DNA of 64,000 bases from Aquimarina rhabdastrellae (GCA_947387485.1 CANDNT010000001.1:1-64000), one strand, 5' to 3'; shown: positions 16,501 through 24,325, counted from the stretch's first letter. Notes: generated by a model from the sequence alone, not told the origin. Numbers and translations are program-made.

Positions 16501-17161
16501 TACTAGTAAAATAACTTGGACAAATGATGGTAATGGTATTTTTTCTGATGGTAATGGAAATACCGAAGAATGTGAGAGATGTAAAGAATTACAAAAACAA
16601 AGAAAAGAGTTGATAGCTAGAATAAGTGAATTAGAAAAGGATTATCATGGAGCCTTAAAATACGAATTTTTCACAGAAGATTTAACTACTAGTGGTGCAG
16701 TAAAAGGTATCTTACTTGAATATGCTAATAAAATTAAAAGCTTTACAGATGAACAATTGGAGTACCTAGAAAAGAATCCAGATAAAGTAAATAAAGTTAT
16801 TAAAGATATAATAAAAGAATCTATTAAAAAGAGTTCAGGTATACCCTTTGCCACACCAAATACATCTACAAATCAGCAGATAGGAAATGTATTTATGGAT
16901 ACTAAAGACAGATTTGTTTTAATAATGAATTTGGCTAATAAATATGTAAGTACTTCAACTCAAATAATGCATAAAGCAGCACGAGCAAATACGATGAATG
17001 TCAAAAGAAAGATGAAAAATGCTCATAACAATCTCAATAATGTGAATTCAGAATTACAGAGTTTGCAACAAAATGACTCTAGAGGTTTTAGTGGCGGTTT
17101 TGGCGGTGGTAGTTTTGGTGGTGGTGGTGCTAGTGGAAGTTGGCAAGAAAAGAAGAATTAA
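13568..17161 (+). CDS. RHS-repeat protein with variable C-terminal candidate toxin
   Basis: A 1197-residue exported RHS protein (signal MKIYIYTFFLLIPFIVQAQ). It opens with a DUF6443-like region (VQYFDGLGRSKQTVNVQAGG) and continues with YD repeats (THYEYDDLGRQKK, YKYDYRNRLVEKKIPGKGW). The RHS core at residues about 840-960 has YKDHLGNVRLSYTDNNNDG, YYPFGLKHKGYNG, YEMDVRSYDPTIARWTSIDP and YADPSGAD. The tail after PSGAD (about 235 residues) is unlike the core: a CERC pair, a coiled-coil-like KQRKELIARISELEK, a helical middle, and a Gly-rich end (GFGGGSFGGGGASGSW). By analogy with other RHS proteins this tail should be a toxin released from the shell, but no known toxin motif was recognised. No immunity gene follows. 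Confidence 0.88.
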   Translation: MKIYIYTFFLLIPFIVQAQTTSENFIVTKIYKEATTNIITGHDKDKVMSTVQYFDGLGRSKQTVNVQAGGNTNQTTKDIITHYEYDDLGRQKKEYLPYARTSSNGAIITGNIPTAINNYYKTKFPLDINSSAPNPFSKKEFDNSPLNRVMKQAAPGYDWRLNGGHEIKFDYDTNTNREVKVYYVTTTFANNTYTPTLQLNTSSSNNNGYYYEEELYKTTTKDENWQATQTYDKDHTIEEFKNKQGQVVLKRTYNNNQPHDTYYVYDDFGNLTYVLPPKIEATTSIVTTSKLNDLGYQYKYDYRNRLVEKKIPGKGWEYIVYDKLDRPVLTQDANLKVKNKWLFTRYDAFGRIVYTGFITNGSSRIQLQNSINNHLNDLNDSTTNSVQNIAGTNIFYTNTLYQYRISELHTINYYDTYIDLPTDLGTTITTSYNQTSTTRTKGLPTVNKVRVLNTNSWITIVTYYDEKARPIYLYSKNDYLNSIDIVENKLDDFTGKVLETKTTHTIADNDPIITVDRFEYDHMDRIISQKQQINNQPQEVIVSNSYDELGQLKRKEVGGKVNQNRLQKVDYKYNIRGWLTNINQDNHNDNDLFNFSIGYNNTNLPHNKRLYNGNIAKTTWQTQSADRSQKSYVYSYDALNRITDATGETNHNYDLWGITYDKNGNILTLGRDGHVNENGTLFGPMDDLEYTYDNGNKLLAVEDNENQTYGFKDGNVYGNDYSYDANGNLKSDKNKGITNITYNHLNLPTIISFGEPSRTRAKKSKISILTPIKQLLYVYDANGNKLEKINKGEYGDGIVTQYVGNYIYDKFHFRGNESINLQFFNHPEGYVKNDNGTFKYIYQYKDHLGNVRLSYTDNNNDGVITPSTEIIEESNYYPFGLKHKGYNGVKNIGIGNHVAQKFGYNGVELEEGFGLNLYEMDVRSYDPTIARWTSIDPVAHFSYSTYNTFDNNPIFYADPSGADSESFEDFVNRLFRTSTSKITWTNDGNGIFSDGNGNTEECERCKELQKQRKELIARISELEKDYHGALKYEFFTEDLTTSGAVKGILLEYANKIKSFTDEQLEYLEKNPDKVNKVIKDIIKESIKKSSGIPFATPNTSTNQQIGNVFMDTKDRFVLIMNLANKYVSTSTQIMHKAARANTMNVKRKMKNAHNNLNNVNSELQSLQQNDSRGFSGGFGGGSFGGGGASGSWQEKKN

Positions 17162-17480
17162 ATTATATATAAGCACAGAATAGAATTAGTTTTTATTCTG
17201 TGTTTTATCTAAAAATGTTTTGAGTAATAAAACTTGAAATTAATGAGGTCTATTGATAAGTCGAGACAGTAAATCTGGGTTAAAGAAAGTAGATTAAATG
17301 AATTGTTAAAGATAGATTCATTTGTGAGATAAGTTTAATATTTTCCCTTAAAGTCAACTATATGAACTAATCGATTTAGAATAATATCAAAAACCAAATA
17401 TCAATTGTATATTATTGGGAGGTAAAGTAAATCTATCATCCCAATGGTAGCTAGAGTTACTTACTTCTTGTAATATTAAA
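17162..17480. other. Gap after the RHS gene with no immunity gene
   Basis: No convincing coding sequence in either direction. A short inverted repeat (ACAGAATAGAATTAGTTTTTATTCTGT, in two arms ACAGAATA and TATTCTGT) begins about 15 nt after the RHS stop and may be its terminator. An immunity gene would be expected here for an active RHS toxin. Confidence 0.45.
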
Positions 17481-17780
17481 TTGGATACACCTATGAGAAA
17501 TAATCAAATTAACTATAAAGAGCAACCTTATATTTTTAGAAAGACTCAAAAAATAATCGAAACTTTATTCTCTCAGTTATGTGATCAGTTTATGATACGA
17601 CATAATTATGCTAAATCTTTTGATGGATTTAAAACCAGAATTCTTTCTAAAATTACTGCTTTGACCATGATTCAATACATCAATAAGTTTCTATTTGAAA
17701 GAAATATCACAATCTTAAAATTAATATTCCCTGAATGCACTATGGGTATATTAAATTTATATTTCTCTTTGAATGAATAG
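17481..17780 (+). pseudogene. C-terminal remnant of an IS982-family transposase
   Basis: The frame reads LDTPMRNNQ, then IFRKTQKIIETLFSQLCDQF, MIRHNYAKSFDGFKTRILS and KITALTMIQYINKFLFERNI. This is the highly conserved C-terminal end of IS982-family DDE transposases, including the final catalytic-region helix. The N-terminal two thirds are absent, the following 20 codons are not transposase-like, and no terminal inverted repeats are recognisable, so the insertion sequence is dead. Its position between the RHS tip and the island end suggests an insertion-deletion event that may have removed the RHS immunity gene. Confidence 0.75.
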
Positions 17781-17841
17781 TTAGAGGTTAGGGAAGGAGG
17801 TTTTTGATTGTTAATAATAGTAATTGAACTTAAATACATCA

Positions 17842-18134
17842 TAAATAGCTGATATTCAAAAGTAAAACTTTAAACCTTCAAAATACGTCAATTTAAACAA
17901 AAGGTGTACATAAAAAGTGTACAGTAGAGTAATACTAATAACCACCACCAGATATATCTTATTGATTTTATGTTATTTAAAATAATGGAGTAGTCGTTTT
18001 ACAATCCCGAGGGTTTTGCTGATTATCTCAGTAAAATAGAGGTTTTATAAAAACAAAAACCACTGAAATTCAGTGGTTTAATTTTAATTAGTAGCGAGAA
18101 CGGGAGTTGAACCCGTGACCTCCGGGTTATGAAT
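17842..18134. repeat. Right copy of the tRNA-flank direct repeat (island boundary)
   Basis: Matches 9249-9536 block by block, ending in the 3' half of the intact tRNA-Met. It includes the GTGTAC pair (17904, 17917), the TTTTACAATCCCGAGGGTTTT block and the tRNA terminator hairpin. Confidence 0.7.
18058..18078 (-). terminator. Terminator of tRNA-Met
   Basis: AACCACTGA-AAT-TCAGTGGTT hairpin with a U-rich tract on the minus strand (TTTTTGTTTTTAT), 14 nt beyond the 3' end of the tRNA. Confidence 0.65.
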
Positions 18135-18165
18135 CCGACGCTCTAACCAACTGAGCTATCTCGCC
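18092..18165 (-). tRNA. tRNA-Met (CAT)
   Basis: The minus strand gives a 74-nt cloverleaf: acceptor GGCGAGA pairing with TCTCGCT, D-arm AGCTCAGTTGGTTAGAGC, anticodon loop TTCATAA with anticodon CAT, and T-arm ACGGGTTCAACTCCCGT. CCA is not encoded. Anticodon CAT could also be a lysidine-type tRNA-Ile, but the body resembles flavobacterial elongator tRNA-Met. It is the attachment site of the RHS island: its 3' half is duplicated at 9495-9536. Confidence 0.93.
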
Positions 18166-18308
18166 ATAAACATTAGATTTACTAATGCGGGTGCAAATAT
18201 AAGAACTAATTATAATTGAACAAGGTTTTTTATTAAAAAATTATTTTTAAGTAAATTCTTTTAAAGTCGATAATTAATCTATATATTGGCTATCTAACAA
18301 TAAGCAAT

Positions 18309-18701
18309 ATGTCAGAAAAAATTAAGTACGGACTCGAATTTGTTATAAAATCTTCACCTCAGTTGTTGTATCAATATATATCAACTCCTTCTGGATTATC
18401 TGAATGGTTTGCAGATAATGTAAACTCTAGAGGAGAACTATTCACATTTATTTGGGATGGAAGTGAAGAACAAGCCAAATTAATTAGTAAAAAAAGTGGC
18501 GAGCGTGTGAAATTTAGGTGGGTAGCAGATGAAGAAGAAGGAGACGATTATTACTTTGAAATGCGTATTCAAGTTGACGAAATTACTAAGGATGTTTCAT
18601 TAATGGTAACTGATTATGCCGAAGACGATGAAATTGAGGAAAACAAGATGCTTTGGGATAATATGATTAGTAATTTAAAACACGTTTTAGGATCCGTTTA
18701 A
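18309..18701 (+). CDS. START-like (SRPBCC superfamily) protein
   Basis: A 130-residue cytoplasmic protein of the START/Bet v1/AHSA1-like fold. It shows the pattern EFVIKSSPQLLYQYISTPSGLSEWFADNV, a beta strand and helix followed by the conserved W-F-A-D, then alternating strands and a long C-terminal helix (NKMLWDNMISNLKHVLGSV). Proteins of this fold bind hydrophobic ligands or assist other proteins; the specific role here is unknown. It is very acidic (EEEGDDYY, DYAEDDEIEE). It is the first core gene after the tRNA island and has its own terminator just before the next start. Confidence 0.8.
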   Translation: MSEKIKYGLEFVIKSSPQLLYQYISTPSGLSEWFADNVNSRGELFTFIWDGSEEQAKLISKKSGERVKFRWVADEEEGDDYYFEMRIQVDEITKDVSLMVTDYAEDDEIEENKMLWDNMISNLKHVLGSV

Positions 18702-18722
18702 AACTTTTAAAAATGTATATTT

Positions 18723-18748
18723 GTCCCGATTAATTCGGGACTTTTTTT
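18723..18748 (+). terminator. Terminator whose U-tract abuts the next start codon
   Basis: GTCCCGA-TTAAT-TCGGGAC followed by seven T residues, with ATG of the aminotransferase gene immediately after. It terminates the START-like gene and leaves the next gene with essentially no independent leader, so it may act as an attenuator. Confidence 0.8.
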
Positions 18749-19597
18749 ATGGTTAATATTAATGGTAATTTATTAAACGCTTCAGAGGCTACTATCGCAT
18801 TAAACAATAGGGGATATGCCTATGGCGATGCATTATTTGAAACAATAAGAGTTAATGCTGGAACTATTTTATTTTGGGAAGAACATTATTTTAGATTAAT
18901 GGCTTCTATGCGTATTTTACGTATGCAAATTCCTATGTCTTTTACTCCAGAGTTTTTACAACAAGAAATACAGGATTTAATAGCTCAAAATGGTTTTACA
19001 AATAGTGCTGTAAGAGTAAAAATCACAGTACATCGTGAATCCCTAGGGCTATATACTCCAGAAAATAATGAAGTAGGATATACGATTACTGTTAGACCTT
19101 TAGATAATAGTTTTTATACCATAGATGATCATAGAGATAACGAAGTGATATTGTATAAAGATTATTATGTCAACTCAGGATTATTATCTACATTAAAGAC
19201 TAATAATAAAATTACTAATGTATTAGCAGGTATATTTGCTAAAGAAAATGGTTTTCAAAATGCTATTTTACTGAATACAAATAAAATGGTGACAGAAACT
19301 ATTAATGGTAATTTATTTTTGGTTAAGGGTAATACAATAAAAACGCCTCCTATTACTGATGGGTGCTTAAAAGGAGTTTTGAGGGGACAATTACTTGAAG
19401 TTCTAAAGAAGTTACCAGAATTCACAGTAAAAGAAGAAACGATTTCTCCATTTGAGCTACAAAAAGCAGACGAGTTATTTACAACAAATGTCATCCAAGG
19501 GATAGTACCTATAACCAAGTTTAGAAAGAAAATTTATGCTAATCAAATAGCAAGAAGGTTATTAGGAACTTTAAATGCTAAAATAAGATTATCTTAG
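18749..19597 (+). CDS. Class IV aminotransferase (PabC/IlvE-like)
   Basis: A 282-residue PLP enzyme of fold type IV, the family of branched-chain aminotransferase, D-amino-acid aminotransferase and aminodeoxychorismate lyase. The start LNNRGYAYGDALFETIRV and the central SGLLSTLKTNNKITNVLAG fit the family, the Lys in the LKTNNK segment being the probable PLP Schiff-base residue. PPITDGCLKGVLRGQLLE binds cofactor phosphate. The short length favours the aminodeoxychorismate-lyase-like group, but substrate cannot be read from sequence. It is convergent with the yqgE-like gene; their stop codons overlap in TTAG. Confidence 0.85.
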   Translation: MVNINGNLLNASEATIALNNRGYAYGDALFETIRVNAGTILFWEEHYFRLMASMRILRMQIPMSFTPEFLQQEIQDLIAQNGFTNSAVRVKITVHRESLGLYTPENNEVGYTITVRPLDNSFYTIDDHRDNEVILYKDYYVNSGLLSTLKTNNKITNVLAGIFAKENGFQNAILLNTNKMVTETINGNLFLVKGNTIKTPPITDGCLKGVLRGQLLEVLKKLPEFTVKEETISPFELQKADELFTTNVIQGIVPITKFRKKIYANQIARRLLGTLNAKIRLS

Positions 19598-20154
19598 TTA
19601 TAACTAGGATTTTCGGGTGCGTTTGACCACAAAAGATATTCACCTCCAAGCTCTATCATTTTTTCTTTCCAGAAAGAATTGTAGGGCTTTTCTATAATAT
19701 CTTTTTTATAAATATTCTCTACAATCACCCAAGAATTAGCTCTTAGTTCTTGTCTTAACTGTGTAGCTTCCCAACCAGAATATCCTAAAAAGAAACGTAT
19801 TTCTTTAGGAGTAATCTTATTTTGATTAATAAGTTGCGAAACTATATTAAAATCACCTCCCCAATAAATACCACATGATATTTCAACACTATTAGGGATA
19901 AGATCAGGTATTTTGTGTATAAAGTATAAATTATCTTGCTCTACGGGACCACCATTATAAACTTTAAATTCATTCGAAATTTCAGGGATAAGATCAGAAA
20001 GCTGATATTCTAGAGGTTTGTTCATAATAAAGCCTATGGAGCCATCCTCGCTATGATCAGCAAGTAAAACCACAGATCTATTAAAAGACATATCTCCAAT
20101 AATAGATGGCTCGGCTATGAGCAAATATCCTTTGGTGGGCTTGAGTGAAATCAT
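19594..20154 (-). CDS. YqgE/AlgH family protein
   Basis: A 186-residue member of the YqgE/AlgH family (DUF179). Typical motifs are KGYLLIAEPSIIGDMSFNRSV, HSEDGSIGFIMNKPL, NGGPVEQDNLYFIH and FLGYSGWEATQLRQEL. Family members are widespread and their biochemical function is not established. The predicted protein is cytoplasmic without signal or membrane segments. The gene is monocistronic, convergent with the class IV aminotransferase gene, and 125 bp downstream of hup on the same strand beyond the hup terminator. Confidence 0.9.
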   Translation of the reverse strand: MISLKPTKGYLLIAEPSIIGDMSFNRSVVLLADHSEDGSIGFIMNKPLEYQLSDLIPEISNEFKVYNGGPVEQDNLYFIHKIPDLIPNSVEISCGIYWGGDFNIVSQLINQNKITPKEIRFFLGYSGWEATQLRQELRANSWVIVENIYKKDIIEKPYNSFWKEKMIELGGEYLLWSNAPENPSYN

Positions 20155-20230
20155 TTAAGGTTGTTTAGTTAAAAATAGTTAAATTTTTGGAATATCCCAA
20201 AAGAAAACGTCTTTACTCAATGCTTTTAAT

Positions 20231-20253
20231 AAAAAAACTCCCTTAGGAGGGAG
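20231..20253 (-). terminator. Terminator of the HU gene
   Basis: On the minus strand CTCCCT-CCTA-AGGGAG followed by seven T residues, about 27 nt after the hup stop codon. Confidence 0.8.
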
Positions 20254-20279
20254 CTTTTATGAATATATTAAATTCTGAA

Positions 20280-20552
20280 TTAGTTTACAGAGTTTTGTAA
20301 ATCTGCTCCAGCTTTGAATTTAACTACATTTTTAGCAGCAATCTTGATGATGTCACCAGTTTGAGGATTTCTTCCTTCTCTAGCAGCTCTTTGAGAAACT
20401 GACCAAGATCCAAAACCTACTAAAGAAACGCGGTCACCTTTTTTAAGCGTACCTTCTATGTTTCCTAAAAATGACTCTAATGCTTTTTTTGCTGCTGCCT
20501 TTGTGATTCCAGCATCTTCTGCCATTTTGTCAATTAAATCTGTTTTGTTCAT
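20280..20552 (-). CDS. hup: DNA-binding protein HU
   Basis: A 90-residue HU-family histone-like protein that bends DNA and compacts the nucleoid. It has the whole family pattern: NKTDLIDKMAEDAGITKAAA at the N-terminal helices, GDRVSLVGFGSWSVSQRAAR and the arm GRNPQTGDIIKIAAKNVVKF; the Pro of RNPQTG is the DNA-intercalating residue. It is single-copy here with its own promoter and terminator. HU-type proteins can assist site-specific recombination, which is of interest near an integron-like array, but nothing links this gene to it specifically. Confidence 0.97.
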   Translation of the reverse strand: MNKTDLIDKMAEDAGITKAAAKKALESFLGNIEGTLKKGDRVSLVGFGSWSVSQRAAREGRNPQTGDIIKIAAKNVVKFKAGADLQNSVN

Positions 20553-20605
20553 AATTTTGTTTTTAAAATTAATTGTTGGTTAAACCATTTTTATTAAACG
20601 CTCTA

Positions 20606-20635
20606 CAAATTTATACGGATTATTTTTTTACACAA
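20606..20635 (-). promoter_or_regulatory. Bacteroidetes-type promoter of hup
   Basis: On the minus strand TTG (20635-20633), exactly 19 nt, then TAAATTTG (20613-20606). This is a perfect fit to the Bacteroidetes sigma-A consensus (TTTG/TTG-N19-TAnnTTTG), 53 nt before the hup start. Confidence 0.75.
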
Positions 20636-20737
20636 GCATTAGCCCAGTAAATACGGGGATTTGTTAATAACTATAGTGGATTGTTAATAAACATTATAAA
20701 AAAAACGGTTTTTCTCATTTATTTGCATATAAGAGAG

Positions 20738-21685
20738 TTAGCTTAACTTAGCTTTTTCATCAAAAGAATACCCATTTAATAATGCTTTAGCTTCCATTGC
20801 ACGTTTACCTGGAAGCTGTATTTTTTTAAGTATAATAAACCCATCTTTGACAGCTACTTTTATTTCGTTATTTAAAACTATGAGTTTTCCAATAGAGTAG
20901 GAATGTGATATTATCTCTTTTGATACATCATAAACCTTTATAGTAAGCTTTTCTTCTGGGTTATATAAATAGGACCAAGCTGTAGGGTAAGGGCATAACC
21001 CTCTAACCAAATTAAAAATAGTATCACAACTTTGTGACCAATCAATTTTGGTATTTTCTTTGTTAAGCTTGTATGCTGTTTTTGGATGTTCAATTTGTGG
21101 CTGAGGAATAGTATTCACATCTCCTTTTTCAATTTCTTTAACGGTGTTTAAAACCAATTGAGATCCTTGTATCATTAACTTGTCATGAAGCTCTCCAGCA
21201 TTTTCTTCTTTATCAATTTCAATTTCTTGCTGAAGAATGATATGTCCAGTATCAATTTTTTCGTCTATAAAGAAAGTGGTATTTCCCGTTTTTTCTTCTC
21301 CATTAATAATAGCCCAATTAATAGGTGCAGCTCCTCTATATTGAGGTAATAATGATGCATGAAGATTAAAAGTTCCATATTCAGGCATATCCCAAACTAC
21401 TTTTGGCAACATTCTAAATGCTACTACTATATTAAGGTTTGCATTTAATGATCTTAATTCGGTAATAAAATCTTCATTTTTAAGATTGGTAGGTTGTAAA
21501 ACTGTTAAACCTTGAGATAGTGCATACTCTTTGACAGCAGATGCTTTTAATTTTCTACCTCTTCCTGCAGGACGATCAGGAGCAGTTATTATACCTACAA
21601 CATTATAATTATGTTCAACTAAAGTTTTTAAAGTAGCCACAGCAAAATCTGGCGTACCCATAAATAGTATATTTAAATCTCTCAC
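20738..21685 (-). CDS. fmt: Methionyl-tRNA formyltransferase
   Basis: A 315-residue enzyme that formylates initiator Met-tRNA using 10-formyl-tetrahydrofolate. It begins LNILFMGTPDFAVATLKTL and has the formyl-donor site FNLHASLLPQYRGAAPINWA, with the catalytic Asn/His pair and TGNTTFFIDEKIDTGHIIL with the catalytic Asp. The C-terminal OB-fold that binds the tRNA acceptor spans residues about 205-315. Length is normal (around 310-320). The gene lies 56 bp downstream of recQ on the same strand. Confidence 0.96.
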   Translation of the reverse strand: MRDLNILFMGTPDFAVATLKTLVEHNYNVVGIITAPDRPAGRGRKLKASAVKEYALSQGLTVLQPTNLKNEDFITELRSLNANLNIVVAFRMLPKVVWDMPEYGTFNLHASLLPQYRGAAPINWAIINGEEKTGNTTFFIDEKIDTGHIILQQEIEIDKEENAGELHDKLMIQGSQLVLNTVKEIEKGDVNTIPQPQIEHPKTAYKLNKENTKIDWSQSCDTIFNLVRGLCPYPTAWSYLYNPEEKLTIKVYDVSKEIISHSYSIGKLIVLNNEIKVAVKDGFIILKKIQLPGKRAMEAKALLNGYSFDEKAKLS

Positions 21686-21741
21686 AAGTATTCGGTTTTA
21701 TAATAAACAAAACTAGAACTTAAGCTCTAATTTCTTTTATA

Positions 21742-23652
21742 TTATTGATTTGTATTAAGTATTAATTGATATTGATTATTCATATTGACACTAATAATGT
21801 TTTGTTCAAGCATTAATTGCAAAGTATCTAGTATTATTTCTTTTGAATAAGTAAGTTCTTCAATTAATTGACGCGAAGATAAATTTTGTTGTGTCAAGAG
21901 TGTTATAATTTTTTGTTTTATTTCAGAAAGATTCACAGTCTTCTCTTTCTTATTAGCGTAACAAACACTACAAATACCACAATCTTTTGTATCATGCTCT
22001 CCAAAGTAGGAGAGTAGTTGCCTACTTTTACACATGAGATCATTTTGTGTAAAAGTAATCATTGCTTCAACTTGTTTAATTTTTGTTGAATTATATTTTT
22101 TAATATGCTCTTGAATCATATTAACGGTTCGATCATCCTCTCTAGGCACCAAAAAAGTAATTTCTGCATCACTTTGTATATGATTAAAAAGTAATAATCC
22201 TGATTTTTCTACTTCTTTAAGAATCTTTGCTGCCTCTTGAGGTGTCGTACCTACTTTTTGTGCTATATAATTTAGGTCTATAGCTGTTTCTTCATCAAAA
22301 ATTCCAGTATATGTTCTCAATATAGCTTTGGTTACTAATGCATATTGAGGATATTGTTCTAAATAAATGATAATAGCATTGCTATTTGCTGTAATATGGA
22401 TTGTACTTCTTTTGATATACCGTTGTGTAAAAATTAATACACTATTTTGATCAAGTGCTTTTAATGCATTATAAGTCACTATAGTATTTAGATTATAGGT
22501 CCTACAAAAATGGTTATAATCAAAATTATGTGTGGTTTGATCTCCTTCACCATATGATATCTGAAAGTAATTACAAAGTTTCTTATATACCGTTTTTATA
22601 AAGTCAATTTGAGGTAATACTTTGATGAATTGATTTTTTACAGTTACAATATCACCATCATTTTTTAGTAAAATAGCATAAGCTCTTTTACCATCTCTAC
22701 CTGCTCTTCCAGCTTCTTGAAAATAGCTTTCAATACTCTCGGGTAAATTAATATGAATTACTGTTCGTACATCGGGCTTATCGATTCCCATACCAAAAGC
22801 ATTGGTAGCAACCATTACCTGAACCTTATCATTAAACCATTGCTCAAAACGACTTTGTTTTTCTTCGGGCGAAATTCCTCCGTGATAATAGGTACTCGAT
22901 ATACCATAATTAGACAATGTTCTACTTATTTCTATAGCAGCTTTACGATTGCGAACATAAATAATAGAACTTCCTGTTTGTTTCGTCAATATTTGTCTAA
23001 TCTTATAGAACTTATCGACAGTATTGTAAACCATATAACCTAAATTCTCCCTCATAAATGATTTCTGAAAAATTTTAGGCTGAAATAAGTCTAGTTGAGC
23101 AACAATATCATCTATAACAATCTTTGTAGCAGAAGCTGTTAAAGCTATTAATGGTGTAGTGGGTTTGAGTATTCTTAAAACCTTTATTTTTTTATATGAA
23201 GGTCTAAAATCATTTCCCCACTGTGAAATACAGTGAGCTTCGTCTACAGCAATGAGGTTTACATTCATTAATTTGATTCGTTCTTTAACCAAATCTTGCT
23301 GTAAACGCTCTGGGGATAGATATAAAAATTTGTAATTACCATAAATGCAATTATCTAACAAGGTATCTAGTTCACTATAACTAAGACCACTTGTTAATGC
23401 CATTGCCTTAATCCCTTTTCTTTTGAGATTTTGTACTTGATCTTGCATTAGTGATACAAGTGGAGAAATAACAATACAAATGCCCTCAAGTGCCATCGCA
23501 GGTACTTGAAAGCAAATAGATTTTCCTCCGCCAGTAGGAAGCAAAGCAAAGGTATCGTTATTATCTAATACACTTTGAATGATTTCTTCCTGTAAAGGTT
23601 TAAAACTAGTGTAGTTCCAGTATTGTTCTAATATCTGAACTGGAGTTGGCAT
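21742..23652 (-). CDS. recQ: ATP-dependent DNA helicase RecQ
   Basis: A 636-residue superfamily 2 3'-5' DNA helicase used in repair and recombination. Walker A is LLPTGGGKSICFQVPA (residues about 36-50), motif II is VDEAHCISQWG, motif III LTASAT, and motif VI QEAGRAGRDGK. The RecQ C-terminal zinc module has CKSRQLLSYFGEHDTKDCG and CSVC. It ends soon after the winged-helix region (residues 560-636) and has no clear HRDC domain, so it is of the short type. It starts 2 nt after the upstream ATPase gene and is probably cotranscribed. Confidence 0.95.
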   Translation of the reverse strand: MPTPVQILEQYWNYTSFKPLQEEIIQSVLDNNDTFALLPTGGGKSICFQVPAMALEGICIVISPLVSLMQDQVQNLKRKGIKAMALTSGLSYSELDTLLDNCIYGNYKFLYLSPERLQQDLVKERIKLMNVNLIAVDEAHCISQWGNDFRPSYKKIKVLRILKPTTPLIALTASATKIVIDDIVAQLDLFQPKIFQKSFMRENLGYMVYNTVDKFYKIRQILTKQTGSSIIYVRNRKAAIEISRTLSNYGISSTYYHGGISPEEKQSRFEQWFNDKVQVMVATNAFGMGIDKPDVRTVIHINLPESIESYFQEAGRAGRDGKRAYAILLKNDGDIVTVKNQFIKVLPQIDFIKTVYKKLCNYFQISYGEGDQTTHNFDYNHFCRTYNLNTIVTYNALKALDQNSVLIFTQRYIKRSTIHITANSNAIIIYLEQYPQYALVTKAILRTYTGIFDEETAIDLNYIAQKVGTTPQEAAKILKEVEKSGLLLFNHIQSDAEITFLVPREDDRTVNMIQEHIKKYNSTKIKQVEAMITFTQNDLMCKSRQLLSYFGEHDTKDCGICSVCYANKKEKTVNLSEIKQKIITLLTQQNLSSRQLIEELTYSKEIILDTLQLMLEQNIISVNMNNQYQLILNTNQ

Positions 23653-23654
23653 AT

Positions 23655-24215
23655 TTATGATTTAAGCTGCTCTAGAATAAAGTTAGCTCTTTTTTCTACA
23701 GTATCAAAAGGAACTTCTATACAATCATATCCTAAATCACTATAATAACCTAATAAATGTTTATATAATTCTTCTGCCTGTTCAAAAGTTTCATAACGTT
23801 CTTTATCCGTTATATGTATCTCTTTCCAAGGGGGCAAGATAAAAATACGATCGTATTTATAATCATGACAAGCAGCGATAAAGTGTTCTGGACTTTCTTC
23901 ATTAACATAATTCATATAAGCAACTATATCAGGGATTCCTCTATCAAGAAATACACGAGTTTTATCACTTTCTTGTGCATCTTTAAATTGCTGTATACGT
24001 CCTTCTAATAATTTTTGACTAAATAGCTCTGGATCTGTTAAAAACAATTGATCTACACCTTCTTTTTGTGCTTCACTAATAATTTGCCTTGATACTTCTT
24101 CATAACAAACCTCTCCGTTTGCAACTAAATAATCTATGATAGTGGTTTTTCCGCTTGACGGTCCTCCTATAATTACAATTTTCTCTGTTGTCAATTTCCT
24201 TAATGTTTTGCGCAA
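23655..24215 (-). CDS. P-loop ATPase, AAA_28/NadR-kinase-like
   Basis: A 186-residue nucleotide-binding protein with Walker A VIIGGPSSGKTTIIDYL and a kinase-like core: FLDRGIPDIVAYMNYV resembles the Walker B/DRG motif of NadR-type and ATPase/kinase families. DRIFILPPWKEIHITDKERY and YETFEQAEELYKHL follow. It is probably a small-molecule or nucleotide kinase; the substrate is unknown. The gene is first in a minus-strand operon ahead of recQ (2-nt gap) and fmt, and is divergent from the DUF493 gene. Confidence 0.85.
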   Translation of the reverse strand: MRKTLRKLTTEKIVIIGGPSSGKTTIIDYLVANGEVCYEEVSRQIISEAQKEGVDQLFLTDPELFSQKLLEGRIQQFKDAQESDKTRVFLDRGIPDIVAYMNYVNEESPEHFIAACHDYKYDRIFILPPWKEIHITDKERYETFEQAEELYKHLLGYYSDLGYDCIEVPFDTVEKRANFILEQLKS

Positions 24216-24278
24216 ATTTCGTTAAATAAACTAAAAATTAAAAATCTTAGTAATAAATGAAGAATTGAGTCTAAAATA

Positions 24279-24307
24279 TTGCAGATTGGATAGAACGATT
24301 ATCTTTG
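24279..24307 (+). promoter_or_regulatory. Probable promoter of the DUF493 gene
   Basis: TATCTTTG (24300-24307) fits the Bacteroidetes TAnnTTTG element, with TTG 18 nt upstream (24279-24281), ending 19 nt before the start codon. Confidence 0.5.
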
Positions 24308-24325
24308 TACAAAAAACTAAGTTGA

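Noticed and set aside
17481..17780. Immunity gene for the RHS toxin
   Set aside because: The translated sequence matches the conserved C-terminus of IS982-family transposases.
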